Shown piece by piece: positions 54,047-63,229 of a DNA stretch of 64,000 bases. The DNA comes from Saccharibacillus qingshengii (GTDB taxonomy: Bacteria > Bacillota > Bacilli > Paenibacillales > Paenibacillaceae). The notes below the pieces were generated by a model. It searched no databases and had not been told where the DNA came from. It saw nothing but the letters and a program-made list of their open reading frames with translations. Within the stretch, counting starts at the first letter, position 1; the number at the start of each line of letters is the position of its first letter. Both the position numbers and the translations under genes were made by a program. The stretch lies in contig NZ_JAAZWC010000001.1 of the NCBI RefSeq assembly GCF_013185195.1, positions 1-64,000 of the forward strand, written 5' to 3'.

Positions 54047-54067
54047 AGAGGCGGTTTCTCCGCCTCT
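54047..54067 (+). terminator. Attenuator-like hairpin between pstS and pstC
   Basis: AGAGGCGG / CCGCCTCT stem with a 5-base loop and a short AT-rich tail. Probably a partial terminator or mRNA-stabilising hairpin. Confidence 0.65.
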
Positions 54068-54106
54068 ATTTGCGCGTTTAACAACGAATGGAGAGGGTAA
54101 CCACTT

Positions 54107-55018
54107 ATGGAAAATACTAAACCCGCTTCGCGCGGATTCGCCAGACATCGCCGCGAAGACCTGATCGGTAAGACTTATACGTACCTCTGCGTGCTCATGC
54201 TGATCGTCGTGATCGTGTCGATCGTGTACTTCGTCGCTTCCAAAGGACTGGCCACCTTTACGAAAGACGGTGTGAGCCTGGCCGAGTTCCTGTTCGGCCG
54301 TAATTGGAATCCGACCGGGGATACGCCGTCGTTCGGCGCACTTCCGTTCATAGCGGGTTCGTTCGTCGTCTCGATGCTGGCTGCCCTGATCGCGGGCCCG
54401 CTCAGCATCTGCGCGGCCTTGTTCATGACCGAAATTGTACCGGGCAAAGGCAAAAGAATCCTGCAGCCGGCTATCGAACTTCTTTCGGGTATTCCGTCGG
54501 TCGTTTACGGCTTTATCGGTCTGACCGTCCTTATTCCGTTCATCAGTTCGCTGACAGGCGGGACTTCGGTAGGCTACGGCGTGGGTGCGGGTGCTCTTGT
54601 CCTGTCGATCATGATCCTGCCGACGATTACAAGTATCGCTGCGGACGCGCTGACTTCGCTGCCGCGCGGCATGCGTGAAGCGTCGTATGCGCTTGGCGCA
54701 ACGCGCTGGCAGACGATCTACCGCGTCGTGCTGCCGACTTTGGCTCCTTCGCTCTGGACGGGTATTATCCTCGGCATCGCGCGCGCTTTCGGCGAAGCAC
54801 TTGCCGTACAGATGGTTATCGGCAATGCTCCGTTCCTGCCGACTTCCCTGGTTCAATCGGCTTCGACCCTGACCAGCGTGATCACCTTGAACATGAGCAA
54901 CACGGTAACCGGAACGGTACAGAACAACGTCCTCTGGAGTATGGCGCTGATGCTGCTCTTTATGACCTTTGTGTTCATCATTGCGGTACGGCTGCTCCAA
55001 AGGAGGAATAAACTGTGA
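54107..55018 (+). CDS. pstC: Phosphate ABC transporter permease PstC
   Basis: Inner-membrane permease of 303 aa with six membrane segments. PstC marks include FLFGRNWNPTGDTPSFGALPFI after the first segment, ELLSGIPSVVYGFIGL, and the EAA loop MREASYALGATRWQTIYRVVLP. It forms the phosphate channel with PstA. GGAGAGGG precedes the start. Its stop overlaps the GTG start of pstA, so the two are translationally coupled. Confidence 0.97.
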   Translation: MENTKPASRGFARHRREDLIGKTYTYLCVLMLIVVIVSIVYFVASKGLATFTKDGVSLAEFLFGRNWNPTGDTPSFGALPFIAGSFVVSMLAALIAGPLSICAALFMTEIVPGKGKRILQPAIELLSGIPSVVYGFIGLTVLIPFISSLTGGTSVGYGVGAGALVLSIMILPTITSIAADALTSLPRGMREASYALGATRWQTIYRVVLPTLAPSLWTGIILGIARAFGEALAVQMVIGNAPFLPTSLVQSASTLTSVITLNMSNTVTGTVQNNVLWSMALMLLFMTFVFIIAVRLLQRRNKL

Positions 55019-55911
55019 ACGCAAAAACCGCAGACAAACTTGCGACCGGCATTATCGTCTTTTTCGCGGTTCTCATCGTCGCGATTCTGGCCGGGCTGCT
55101 CGGCATTATCCTCTTCCGGGGGATCGCCCAAATCGACTGGCACTTCCTGACCTCGCCTTCGCAGAACATGAAGGCGGGCGGCGGTATCGGGCCGCAGCTG
55201 TTCAACTCGCTGTTCCTGCTCGTCCTGACGATGATCATCACCATCCCGATCGGTCTGGGCGGCGGCATTTACATGGCGGAATATGCGCGCGAAGGCAAAA
55301 TCACCGCCTTCATTCGCCTGGTCGTCGAAGTTCTGTCGTCTTTCCCGTCGATCGTTGTCGGCTTGTTCGGTCTCCTGCTGTTTGTTAACACTTTCGATCT
55401 CGGCTATTCGCTGCTGTCCGGCGCGATCGCGCTGGCGATCTTCAATCTGCCGCTGATGGTTCGGATTACGGAACAATCGTTCCGCGCCGTACCTAGAGAG
55501 CAGAAGGAAGCCGGGCTTGCACTCGGTTTGTCCAAATGGAAGATCATCACCTCGATCCTGCTGCCTGTCGCGCTGCCGAGTTTGATTACCGGTACTATTC
55601 TCGCGGCCGGCCGCGTATTCGGCGAAGCCGCCGCGCTGCTGTTCACCTCGGGTATGACGACGCCGCCGCTTGATTTCACCGACTGGAATCCGCTGCATCC
55701 GCGTTCCCCGATCAACCCGCTGCGTCCGGCGGAAACGCTGGCCGTACACATCTGGAAGTTGAACAGCGAAGGCGTGGTACCGGATGCGAAGCAGGTTGCC
55801 GCAGGCGCTTCCGCCGTGCTCGTGATCATGGTTCTGCTGTTCAATCTGGTCGCACGCTGGTTCGGACGTTTCGTGTACCGCAAGATTACCGCTTCCAAGC
55901 GGATGGAATAG
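55015..55911 (+). CDS. pstA: Phosphate ABC transporter permease PstA
   Basis: Second channel permease, 298 aa, six membrane segments. It shows [34 protein letters not shown] and the EAA loop [21 protein letters not shown]. It starts with GTG at 55015, eight bases after AAAGGAGG and inside the end of pstC. pstB follows after 13 bp. Confidence 0.97.
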   Translation: MNAKTADKLATGIIVFFAVLIVAILAGLLGIILFRGIAQIDWHFLTSPSQNMKAGGGIGPQLFNSLFLLVLTMIITIPIGLGGGIYMAEYAREGKITAFIRLVVEVLSSFPSIVVGLFGLLLFVNTFDLGYSLLSGAIALAIFNLPLMVRITEQSFRAVPREQKEAGLALGLSKWKIITSILLPVALPSLITGTILAAGRVFGEAAALLFTSGMTTPPLDFTDWNPLHPRSPINPLRPAETLAVHIWKLNSEGVVPDAKQVAAGASAVLVIMVLLFNLVARWFGRFVYRKITASKRME

Positions 55912-55924
55912 GAGGGCTTCCGTT

Positions 55925-56692
55925 ATGCAGACCAGTACGCAGCCGCGCTTTGGCACGGAAGAACTGAGTGTATTTTACGGCACGAACGAGGCCGTCAAGA
56001 AGATCAATATGGAATTCCCCGAGAAAAGCGTAACCGCGCTGATCGGACCGTCGGGCTGCGGGAAGTCGACCTTCCTGCGCTCCCTGAACCGGATGAACGA
56101 CGAGATTGCGTCCGCGCGCGTTGCCGGACGGATCTGGATGGACGGGCAGGATCTGAACGACAAGAACACCGATGCGGTCACGCTGCGCCAGAAGATCGGC
56201 ATGGTCTGGCAGCGTCCGAATCCGTTCTACAAGTCGATTTACGAAAATATCGCATTTGGTCCGAGATACCACGGGACACGCGGCAAGAAGCAGCTGGACG
56301 AGATTGTCGAGCAGAGTCTGCGCCGCGCCGCTTTGTGGGACGAAGTCAAAGACCGTTTGAAAGAATCGGCACTGTCGCTGTCCGGCGGTCAGCAGCAGCG
56401 TCTGTGCATCGCGCGCGCCCTGTCCGTCAGTCCGCAGATTCTGCTGCTCGACGAACCGGCTTCCGCACTTGACCCGGTATCCACCGGCAAAGTCGAAGAG
56501 CTGATCATCGAACTCAAAAAAGATCTTCGCATCGTGATCGTGACGCACAACATGCAGCAGGCTGCACGCGTATCCGATTCGACCGCCTATTTCTATCTGG
56601 GCAATCTGATCGAGCACGATGATACGACCAAGCTGTTCTCGAACCCTTCGAACCAAATGACCCAGGAATATATCATGGGCCGGTTTGGCTGA
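55925..56692 (+). CDS. pstB: Phosphate ABC transporter ATP-binding protein
   Basis: ATPase of the phosphate importer, 255 aa. Walker [11 protein letters not shown]-loop [10 protein letters not shown], signature LSGGQQQR, Walker [14 protein letters not shown] and the H-loop His in VTHNMQQA are all intact. GGAGGGCTTCC precedes the start. Last gene of the operon; no phoU follows, and a hairpin (CCCCGC/GCGGG, about 56712-56726) and a strong terminator close the unit. Confidence 0.98.
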   Translation: MQTSTQPRFGTEELSVFYGTNEAVKKINMEFPEKSVTALIGPSGCGKSTFLRSLNRMNDEIASARVAGRIWMDGQDLNDKNTDAVTLRQKIGMVWQRPNPFYKSIYENIAFGPRYHGTRGKKQLDEIVEQSLRRAALWDEVKDRLKESALSLSGGQQQRLCIARALSVSPQILLLDEPASALDPVSTGKVEELIIELKKDLRIVIVTHNMQQAARVSDSTAYFYLGNLIEHDDTTKLFSNPSNQMTQEYIMGRFG

Positions 56693-56762
56693 AGAAGCGA
56701 TCCGGACAAGCCCCGCAGATGCGGGAAGTCTGATCCGGCCGCCATTTTTGCAAGCTCTCATA

Positions 56763-56812
56763 CGATACGTATCGGACCGTCTCCTTCTTGCGAAGGAAAC
56801 GGTCTTTTTTTT
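56763..56812 (+). terminator. Terminator after pst operon
   Basis: GACCGT / ACGGTC with an inner TCCTTC/GAAGGA stem, followed by eight T residues (56775-56812). It is directly preceded by a 12-bp palindrome CGATACGTATCG. Confidence 0.85.
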
Positions 56813-56904
56813 AACTCATTAACGATTCGTGTTGTACCCCTGCACGGAATCAAGTACGATAAACAAATGAGAAACATTCCCGATTCGGAAAGGATGATCT
56901 TTTG

Positions 56905-57720
56905 ATGACCGAACCGTCCATGATCGAATTCGACAAGAATTTGCTGCTGCCGCAGTTTTATATGAGCGCAGAACCGCTTGAAGGGGCCGAGATGTCGGCT
57001 TCGCTGGCCGAGCTGTCCACACCGGAAGGCGCGGAGTCTTTTCTGCGTGTATTCGCCGATGTTCTGCAGGCTCCGGATCTTCAGGCGGCCGTCACTTACT
57101 TTTGCAGTTGGTACAGCGGGGTCGTCATCGCTTCGATGTACTTCCCGGCAGCCGCCGGACTGCGTCCGGAATTTTCGGCAGCCAATCTGAGTGTCCAGCT
57201 GTTTCGCCTGGAGAACGGGCACAGCCTGAACTTTGTGATCGGCAGCCGCCTTGCGCAGACGGCACCGCCGGACGAAGCCGAGCGCGACGAGTGGATGCGC
57301 GAAGGTCTGGCTAAGTTTTACGGGCAGACCTGCCGTCCGCTGTTCGAGAACTTTGCTGCAAGGTCAGGCCTTGCTATCGGCATGATCTGGGCGCAGCTGC
57401 CGGGCCGCGCGGATTATTTTGCGCAAATGTGGCGGAGCCATCCGCAGTTCGGTCCGATGCTGGCGCCCCACCGCGACCGGCTGGAGAAGATTTACGAACA
57501 GATGAAGACGCTGGAGCCCGATCTTTTTGGCCGCAAAAAAAATCCGTTCGATCTGCGTTTCCGGTATACGCCCCATCTGACCCATCCCACGGAGCAGATC
57601 CAACTGCGTCCAAGCTGCTGCCTGTACCATATGCTTCCGGGAGCCGAATACTGTTACAACTGTCCGAAGATCAGCGAGCAGGATCGGGCCGAACGCCGCG
57701 AACGGGTTCGAGCGCAATGA
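56905..57720 (+). CDS. FhuF-like ferric reductase / 2Fe-2S protein
   Basis: A 271-aa cytoplasmic protein with a C-terminal CC-x10-C-x2-C motif (CCLYHMLPGAEYCYNC), the 2Fe-2S ligand pattern of FhuF, the siderophore-iron reductase that releases iron by reduction. The N-terminal part is the weakly conserved alpha-helical domain of that family. ATG 56905 follows AAAGGA. Its stop overlaps the start of the phosphoesterase gene as ATGA. No convincing Fur box is seen, which leaves iron regulation open. Confidence 0.8.
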   Translation: MTEPSMIEFDKNLLLPQFYMSAEPLEGAEMSASLAELSTPEGAESFLRVFADVLQAPDLQAAVTYFCSWYSGVVIASMYFPAAAGLRPEFSAANLSVQLFRLENGHSLNFVIGSRLAQTAPPDEAERDEWMREGLAKFYGQTCRPLFENFAARSGLAIGMIWAQLPGRADYFAQMWRSHPQFGPMLAPHRDRLEKIYEQMKTLEPDLFGRKKNPFDLRFRYTPHLTHPTEQIQLRPSCCLYHMLPGAEYCYNCPKISEQDRAERRERVRAQ

Positions 57721-58268
57721 ACGAAGAAGCGCTGCTGTCGACCGGCAGGATCAGAATCGTCGTGGTCTCCGATACGCATATGCCCCGCATGGCGAAAGCT
57801 CTTCCGCCGCGGCTGGTCGAAGAACTGGCGGAGGCCGATCTGATTCTTCATGCGGGCGACTGGACGTCTCCGGAGGTGTACGACCTGCTGGCCGTATACG
57901 CTCCCGTTCACGGCGTAGCGGGCAACAACGACGGACCGGCTATCGTCGAACGCTGGGGCTACCGCCGGATCGTCGAAATCGGAGGATGGCGAATCGGACT
58001 GACGCACGGACATTTGGGCCGGGGGAGTACGGAAGCGAATGCGCTTGCCGCGTTCGAAGACGAAGAAGTCGATATCGTGGTATTTGGACATTCGCATATT
58101 CCGTTATCCAGAACGGTCCCGAATCCCAAGCGGGAAGGGAGCCTTACCTTGTTCAATCCGGGTTCGCCTACGGACAAACGCCGGTTGAAGCAGTATTCGT
58201 ACGGTCTGATTACGTTGGACGGGTTGATGTCCGTGTTCGAACATCGCCATTACGATTCGAAGATTTAG
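57717..58268 (+). CDS. YfcE/MJ0936-family metallophosphoesterase
   Basis: A 183-aa phosphoesterase with all metal-site motifs: SDTHMP, HAGDW, GNND, THGH and GHSH. Members hydrolyse phosphodiesters in vitro; the physiological substrate is generally unknown. ATG 57717 overlaps the stop of the FhuF-like gene, so the two are coupled although a functional link is not evident. A terminator follows. Confidence 0.92.
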   Translation: MNEEALLSTGRIRIVVVSDTHMPRMAKALPPRLVEELAEADLILHAGDWTSPEVYDLLAVYAPVHGVAGNNDGPAIVERWGYRRIVEIGGWRIGLTHGHLGRGSTEANALAAFEDEEVDIVVFGHSHIPLSRTVPNPKREGSLTLFNPGSPTDKRRLKQYSYGLITLDGLMSVFEHRHYDSKI

Positions 58269-58310
58269 ATCCGTTGCGAACAGGAACGATCACAGACGGC
58301 ATACACAGAC

Positions 58311-58345
58311 AGACCCCGGGAATTTCGATACCGGGGTCTTTTTTT
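58311..58345 (+). terminator. Terminator after phosphoesterase
   Basis: AGACCCCGG / CCGGGGTCT stem followed by seven T residues. Confidence 0.9.
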
Positions 58346-58370
58346 GTTGGATTTTTCCGAAAAAAAGGCT

Positions 58371-58417
58371 TTGTGTTAACGCAATGTTTTGACGGTGTAA
58401 AGATAGTGTTTTATAAT
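58371..58417 (+). promoter_or_regulatory. Promoter of lipoteichoic-acid synthase gene with adjoining palindrome
   Basis: TTGACG (58389-58394), a 17-base spacer and TATAAT (58412-58417) make a near-ideal sigma-A promoter. Just upstream TTGTGTTAACGCAA (58371-58384) is a near-perfect palindrome that could bind a regulator. Confidence 0.8.
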
Positions 58418-58461
58418 GAGTTGTTGAATCCATATCCTGTAAACAAAGAAGGTGTCCAATA

Positions 58462-60432
58462 ATGAAATTAATCCCGACTCCGCTTCAGACGAGCCGAGGA
58501 CCCGATAAAGCATTTTTGATCACTTCCGGTATCCTGTTTGCCAAGCTGCTGCTGCTGCGCTGGTTTTTCTTCTCCGAATTCGAACTGAGCGGCGTTTTTA
58601 TCGATCTGTCCACGGCGCTCGGATTGACCTGCCTGCTGGAGCTGCTCATTCCAAGACGCTGGAAAAAGGGAACAGCCTGGGCCGCCGATGTCCTGCTGTC
58701 GCTGCTCTTTTTCTCGGCTGCCGTGTATCATTCCTATTTCGGATCCGTTCCGACTTACACGGTGCTGGGGTCGCTCGGCCAGGTGCCCGAAGTGAGCAAC
58801 ATGGTAGGCGGATTGATCAAACCCGCGTTTTTCATCTTTTTTGCGGACTTTGCGTTCATACTGGTCCGCTTTGGCGTACGTGCGATTCGGCGCCGCGGGT
58901 CGCGCGGGCAGCTCTCGTTCGCTTCCGCTGGGAAATCTTCCTGGAGCGGCACGGCTACACGTATGAGCCGTATCGCGGTATCGTTGGTGTTGGTTGTCTG
59001 CCTGCTGCTGTCCGGCGTAAGGATCAGCCGGGGCTCCGCAATCAGCAATGAGATCGTACGCGCCGAAAATATCGGTTTTCTGAATTACCAGGTCAGTACC
59101 GCCATCGAGAAAAAGAAAGAACGCGAGTTCCTGGCCAGCACTTCGCCCGAAGAAGTCGCGGCTCAGGTGGAAGCTCTTCAGCAGTCTTTTCCGTATGTGA
59201 ACAAGAACGCTGGAGCAGCATCGGGCAGCAAAACGTCCAAACCGGCTTATTTCGGAGCGGCGAAGGACATGAACGTGATCGTCGTCCAGATGGAATCGTT
59301 CCAGAACTTCCCGATCGGCTACAAGCTCGATAACAAGGAAGTGACGCCGAATCTGAATGAATTGATTGGACAAAGTTTTTATTTCCCGAACATTTTCCAG
59401 CAAATCGGCCCGGGCAACACTTCGGATGCGGAGTTTATCTCGAACACCTCCATTTATCCGACGGCGGCGATTGCGATGTCGACCGGTTACGGAGACCGGG
59501 AGATTCCGAGTTCGCCGCGTCTCTTGGAAGAGAAAGGCTACAAGACCGCTACATTCCAGATCAACAACGCCACGTTCTGGGACCGGAATCAGCTGTACCC
59601 AGCGCTCGGATTCCAGAATTTTTACGATAAGCCGAGCTACGTCAACGATCATTTCAATAATTTTGGAGCTTCCGACGAAGAGATGTACCGGGTGGGACTC
59701 GAGAAGATCGACGAAATGCGTGCGGACGGTTCGCCGTTTTATGCCCAATTCGTGACCACATCCAGCCATGCTCCGTTTGATGTGCCCAAAGAGTTCCCGC
59801 AGCTTGAGATTCCGGAACGCCTTCAGGGAACGCAGCTCGGAAGCTACCTGAACGCCCAGCATTATACGGACTATGCACTCGGGAAATTGATCGAGAACCT
59901 CAAAGCCAAAGACTTGTGGGACAATACGCTGCTGCTCGTGTACGGCGATCACGGCGGACTGGCTACGGCCGAGAACGATCCCGCCTGGGTATCGTCGATG
60001 CTCGGCATCTCTTATGAGGCCAATGCCAGCCGGTTCAATATTCCGCTGATTGTGCATGTGCCGGGTCTGGAAAAAGGCGAGCGGATCGAATTGGCAGGCG
60101 GGCAGATGGACTTTGTGCCGACACTGATGAACCTGCTTGGCGTTTCGTTGTCCAAAGAAAACCATACCGTATTCGGCCGCGATCTGCTGAACACCGATCG
60201 CAACGTCGTCGGAATCCGGTATTATCTGCCTACCGGGTCTTTTGTCGGGGACGGCATTCTGTATATTCCGGGAGAAGGATTCGAAGACGGGACAGCGGTG
60301 TCGCTGGACACGCACGAACCGATCACCGATCTGGAGCCGTACCGCGAAGATTACGAGTATATTTTGCAGCTGATGAAATTGTCCGACGATTATGTAAAGG
60401 TACTGCCCAAACGGGGCTTGGGTGCGAAATAA
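58462..60432 (+). CDS. Lipoteichoic-acid synthase family protein
   Basis: Membrane-bound glycerol-phosphate polymerase of the LtaS family, 656 aa. Five N-terminal membrane segments (to about residue 190) lead to an extracellular sulfatase-like domain. The Mn-binding Glu is in VVQMESFQNFPIG, the nucleophile is T320 in GPGNTSDAEF, and the other metal ligands are in YGDHGG. It builds or primes polyglycerol-phosphate lipoteichoic acid from phosphatidylglycerol. GAAGGTG precedes the start. Whether it is the main synthase or a primase/stress paralogue cannot be told. Confidence 0.94.
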   Translation: MKLIPTPLQTSRGPDKAFLITSGILFAKLLLLRWFFFSEFELSGVFIDLSTALGLTCLLELLIPRRWKKGTAWAADVLLSLLFFSAAVYHSYFGSVPTYTVLGSLGQVPEVSNMVGGLIKPAFFIFFADFAFILVRFGVRAIRRRGSRGQLSFASAGKSSWSGTATRMSRIAVSLVLVVCLLLSGVRISRGSAISNEIVRAENIGFLNYQVSTAIEKKKEREFLASTSPEEVAAQVEALQQSFPYVNKNAGAASGSKTSKPAYFGAAKDMNVIVVQMESFQNFPIGYKLDNKEVTPNLNELIGQSFYFPNIFQQIGPGNTSDAEFISNTSIYPTAAIAMSTGYGDREIPSSPRLLEEKGYKTATFQINNATFWDRNQLYPALGFQNFYDKPSYVNDHFNNFGASDEEMYRVGLEKIDEMRADGSPFYAQFVTTSSHAPFDVPKEFPQLEIPERLQGTQLGSYLNAQHYTDYALGKLIENLKAKDLWDNTLLLVYGDHGGLATAENDPAWVSSMLGISYEANASRFNIPLIVHVPGLEKGERIELAGGQMDFVPTLMNLLGVSLSKENHTVFGRDLLNTDRNVVGIRYYLPTGSFVGDGILYIPGEGFEDGTAVSLDTHEPITDLEPYREDYEYILQLMKLSDDYVKVLPKRGLGAK

Positions 60433-60464
60433 AATTAAACAAGTGAGCAGGGGAGCGATTCGAA

Positions 60465-61043
60465 ATGCCGGAGAATCCGGTCCGATGCAGTTGGGTTAAC
60501 GATGATCCGCTGTATATCCGTTATCACGACGAAGAATGGGGCGTTCCCGTGCATGACGATCGAACCTGGTTCGAGCTGCTGACTCTGGAAGGCGCACAGG
60601 CGGGACTAAGCTGGTACACCGTTCTGAAAAAGCGCGAGCGCTATCGGGAAGTGATGGACGGCTTCGATCCCGAAGTCATCGCTGCGTACGATACGGCCAA
60701 AATCGGCGAACTGATGGGCGATGCCGGGATTATCCGCAACCGCCTCAAGCTCGAATCGACTGTTCACAACGCGAAAGCTTTTCTGCGTGTGCAGGCCGAA
60801 TTCGGAAGTTTCGATACGTATATCTGGTCTTTCGTGGAGGGCCGTACGATTGAAGGAAACCGCCATTTACCCGAAGAAGTACCAGTCCGAACGGAAGTGT
60901 CGGATCGCTTGAGCAAAGACCTTAAGAAACGCGGGTTCAAATTTGTCGGCAGCACCATCTGTTATGCGCTGATGCAGGCTTCCGGGATGGTCGACGACCA
61001 TCTGGTAGGATGCCAACGAAATTGCGGCGGCACACCGGTATAG
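60465..61043 (+). CDS. tag: DNA-3-methyladenine glycosylase I
   Basis: Base-excision repair enzyme (TagI), 192 aa, removing 3-methyladenine from DNA. The zinc-binding residues C8, H21, H179 and C183 match the E. coli enzyme with a constant offset of four. RCSWVNDDPLYIRYHDEEWG and FVGSTICYALMQA are typical. GGGGAG lies upstream of the start, 32 bp after the LtaS-type gene. The 51-aa ORF follows in the same direction. Confidence 0.96.
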   Translation: MPENPVRCSWVNDDPLYIRYHDEEWGVPVHDDRTWFELLTLEGAQAGLSWYTVLKKRERYREVMDGFDPEVIAAYDTAKIGELMGDAGIIRNRLKLESTVHNAKAFLRVQAEFGSFDTYIWSFVEGRTIEGNRHLPEEVPVRTEVSDRLSKDLKKRGFKFVGSTICYALMQASGMVDDHLVGCQRNCGGTPV

Positions 61044-61112
61044 GCTTCGGCGAAGCGGGTAAAGATAAAAGAGAAAGCAAAAACCGGCCATAAGCGAAAG
61101 GGGACAACCGCA

Positions 61113-61268
61113 ATGAAGGTCATGATTACGCAGCAGGAAGCGATGCAGCGGAAGATCTGGAGCAAGATTATCGATATGTTCGGCCTGGATCCCGACAAAG
61201 ATTATTGGGAGACCGAACAATTTATCCTGACGGAAGAACAGGCACGGCAGGTCGGGTTGATCCAGTAA
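61113..61268 (+). CDS. Small conserved-looking protein, 51 aa
   Basis: Acidic/polar small protein starting MKVMITQQEAMQRKIW and ending QARQVGLIQ. AAAGGGGACAACCGCA gives a good ribosome site, the codon usage is like the neighbours, and a strong terminator follows, all of which support a real gene. No signal peptide, membrane segment or metal motif is seen. It lies 69 bp after the glycosylase gene and could be co-transcribed with it. Function unknown. Confidence 0.7.
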   Translation: MKVMITQQEAMQRKIWSKIIDMFGLDPDKDYWETEQFILTEEQARQVGLIQ

Positions 61269-61301
61269 TCCATAATCGCCGGCAGCAGAAGAAGCCACAA
61301 C

Positions 61302-61348
61302 AAAAAGCTGTTTCGACCCGCTTGCTGCGGCAGTCGAAACAGCTTTTT
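61302..61348. terminator. Bidirectional terminator
   Basis: AAAAAGCTGTTTCGAC / GTCGAAACAGCTTTTT stem, T-runs on both strands, between the convergent 51-aa ORF and the PAS-GGDEF-EAL gene. Confidence 0.9.
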
Positions 61349-61370
61349 GTATATGTGTATGTCCGTACGG

Positions 61371-63023
61371 TCAAACCAGGGAAGACTGGATATCGGGGTA
61401 CCAAATACGGGGCAGATCATCGACGCTCATCGGACGGCAGATCAGGTAACCCTGAATACCCGGACAGCCCATATTCATCAGCTGAATCAGCTGCTCGCCG
61501 TCTTCGACCCCTTCGGCCACCACGTCCAGGTTCATGGCGCGTGCCATGGCCAGCAGAGCGGAGATCACGGCCGGATTCATTTGAACGATAAAAGAGCGAT
61601 CCAGTTTGAATTTGTCGATCGGAATTTGAGCCAGGATTCCCAGAGAGGAATAGCCGGTGCCGAAATCGTCGAGCGAGATCATAAAGCCCTGTCCGCGAAG
61701 CTGTTCGAGCAGGATGCAGATCTCTTCCAGGTTGCGCATCACGAGGGTCTCGGTCACTTCCAGATCAAACCGGTTCGGCGACATGCCTTCTTCGGCGATA
61801 ATGGCATTCAGCCGTTCGACAAAATGATCCGCTTCGAACTGGGCACGCGAAATATTGATGGCTACCCGGACATCGGGTCCGAATTTCTGGCTGATCTTGG
61901 GCAGGTCTTTGCAGGCTTGGCGAATGACCCATTCGCCGATCGGGACAATCAGGCCGGTTTCTTCGGCGACGGGAATGAAATCGGAAGGAGGGACCAGGCC
62001 GGCATGACCCAGATTCCACCGCAGCAGCGCTTCGACCTCCACGACTTTGTTGTGGGAAGCATCGAAGATCGGCTGGTAATGCAGCAGCAGTTCTTCGCGT
62101 TCGATACATTGATTGAGCGCGATCTCATAGTCGAACTTGATGACCTGATCGTAGCGCAGCGACTCGTTGTATTCGTGATAACGGCTGCGCCCTTTGCTCT
62201 TGGCATAATACAGCGCGATATCGGCCTGACGAAGCAGGGTCGAGAGATCCTTGCGCTCGGAAGAAGAAGAAATGCCGACGCTCGCACTGACCCGGATCAT
62301 CCGATCCCCGAGCAGAAACGGATTGTCGAGGATTTCCAGAATCCGCTTTGCCTGTTCTTCCGGGCGCAGGATCGGTTTCTCGCATACAATAATGAATTCG
62401 TCGGCGCCTTGACGCGCGATCACATAAGGCGAGCCGAACGATTGTCTGAAACGTTGGGCGACTTCGATCAACAGCGTATCGCCGGTCTCATGCCCGAGGG
62501 CATCGTTGATATTTTTGAAATTATCGAGGTCGATCAGAAAAAGTCCGAACGGCTCATGGATAAATTCATACAAAAAACGCCGGTTGAACAGCTGGGTCAG
62601 TTCGTCGTGATACGCATAATGATGCAGTTGGTTTCCCCGTTGGGACACGGGGATCATATCCCGCGTTACGCAAACCACGGACTGGACTTCGCCCCGGTCG
62701 CCGAAGATCGGGGATAAGATACTCTCGCCGCTGAGCGCGCCGCTCGGAAGAAGCGTTCCGTCTTCAAAACGGATACTTTGGCGTTCATTGACGACTTTTA
62801 TATATTTATGGTGCAGATATCTGCCCATTTCGGGTTCGTGGCCGTATACCTCGGAGAACGTCTGTCCCATATGTTCCGGACCGAGATGGCTGAGCAGCGC
62901 TGCTGCCCGATTGACGTACCGATATCGGAAATGTTCTCCGTCCCAGTCCATAACGTAAATACAATCTTCAAGCGCATGAAGAAACTGGGCGACAATCTGA
63001 TCTGGATGTTCCGATTCTTTCAT
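61371..63023 (-). CDS. PAS-GGDEF-EAL c-di-GMP signalling protein
   Basis: A 550-aa soluble protein with a PAS domain (about 10-120), a GGDEF domain (about 130-290) and an EAL domain (about 300-545). The cyclase loop reads GADEF (RQGADEF), which departs from GGDEF in its second Gly and may lower or abolish synthesis. The EAL part appears intact: VEVEALLRW, INISRAQF, LEVTET, LDDFGTGYSSL, KLDRSF and AEGVED. Net phosphodiesterase activity, tuned by PAS signals and GTP binding, is likely. AAGGAGG lies eleven bases before the ATG at 63023. Confidence 0.94.
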   Translation of the reverse strand: MKESEHPDQIVAQFLHALEDCIYVMDWDGEHFRYRYVNRAAALLSHLGPEHMGQTFSEVYGHEPEMGRYLHHKYIKVVNERQSIRFEDGTLLPSGALSGESILSPIFGDRGEVQSVVCVTRDMIPVSQRGNQLHHYAYHDELTQLFNRRFLYEFIHEPFGLFLIDLDNFKNINDALGHETGDTLLIEVAQRFRQSFGSPYVIARQGADEFIIVCEKPILRPEEQAKRILEILDNPFLLGDRMIRVSASVGISSSSERKDLSTLLRQADIALYYAKSKGRSRYHEYNESLRYDQVIKFDYEIALNQCIEREELLLHYQPIFDASHNKVVEVEALLRWNLGHAGLVPPSDFIPVAEETGLIVPIGEWVIRQACKDLPKISQKFGPDVRVAINISRAQFEADHFVERLNAIIAEEGMSPNRFDLEVTETLVMRNLEEICILLEQLRGQGFMISLDDFGTGYSSLGILAQIPIDKFKLDRSFIVQMNPAVISALLAMARAMNLDVVAEGVEDGEQLIQLMNMGCPGIQGYLICRPMSVDDLPRIWYPDIQSSLV

Positions 63024-63229
63024 TTTGTAAATGCCCTCCTTAAATCCGCGCTTATCCGACCTGTCGATGCGTATAGTCCTATCATACTATGCGTAGGCCA
63101 AACCGCCAAGGGAAGAAAGGGGGATAGGTTTTCCGTAGGAGACTAAGAGGCTTCCCATTTTGGAGAACGTTTGACGGGAAAATGGAACGGGTAAAAAGGG
63201 GCATATCGATAAAACGGGGAGGAATGGGC

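Noticed and set aside
56860-56885. Fur box before the FhuF-like gene
   Set aside because: The ATGAGAAACATT stretch is a poor match to the 7-1-7 Fur consensus, with too many mismatches on one arm.
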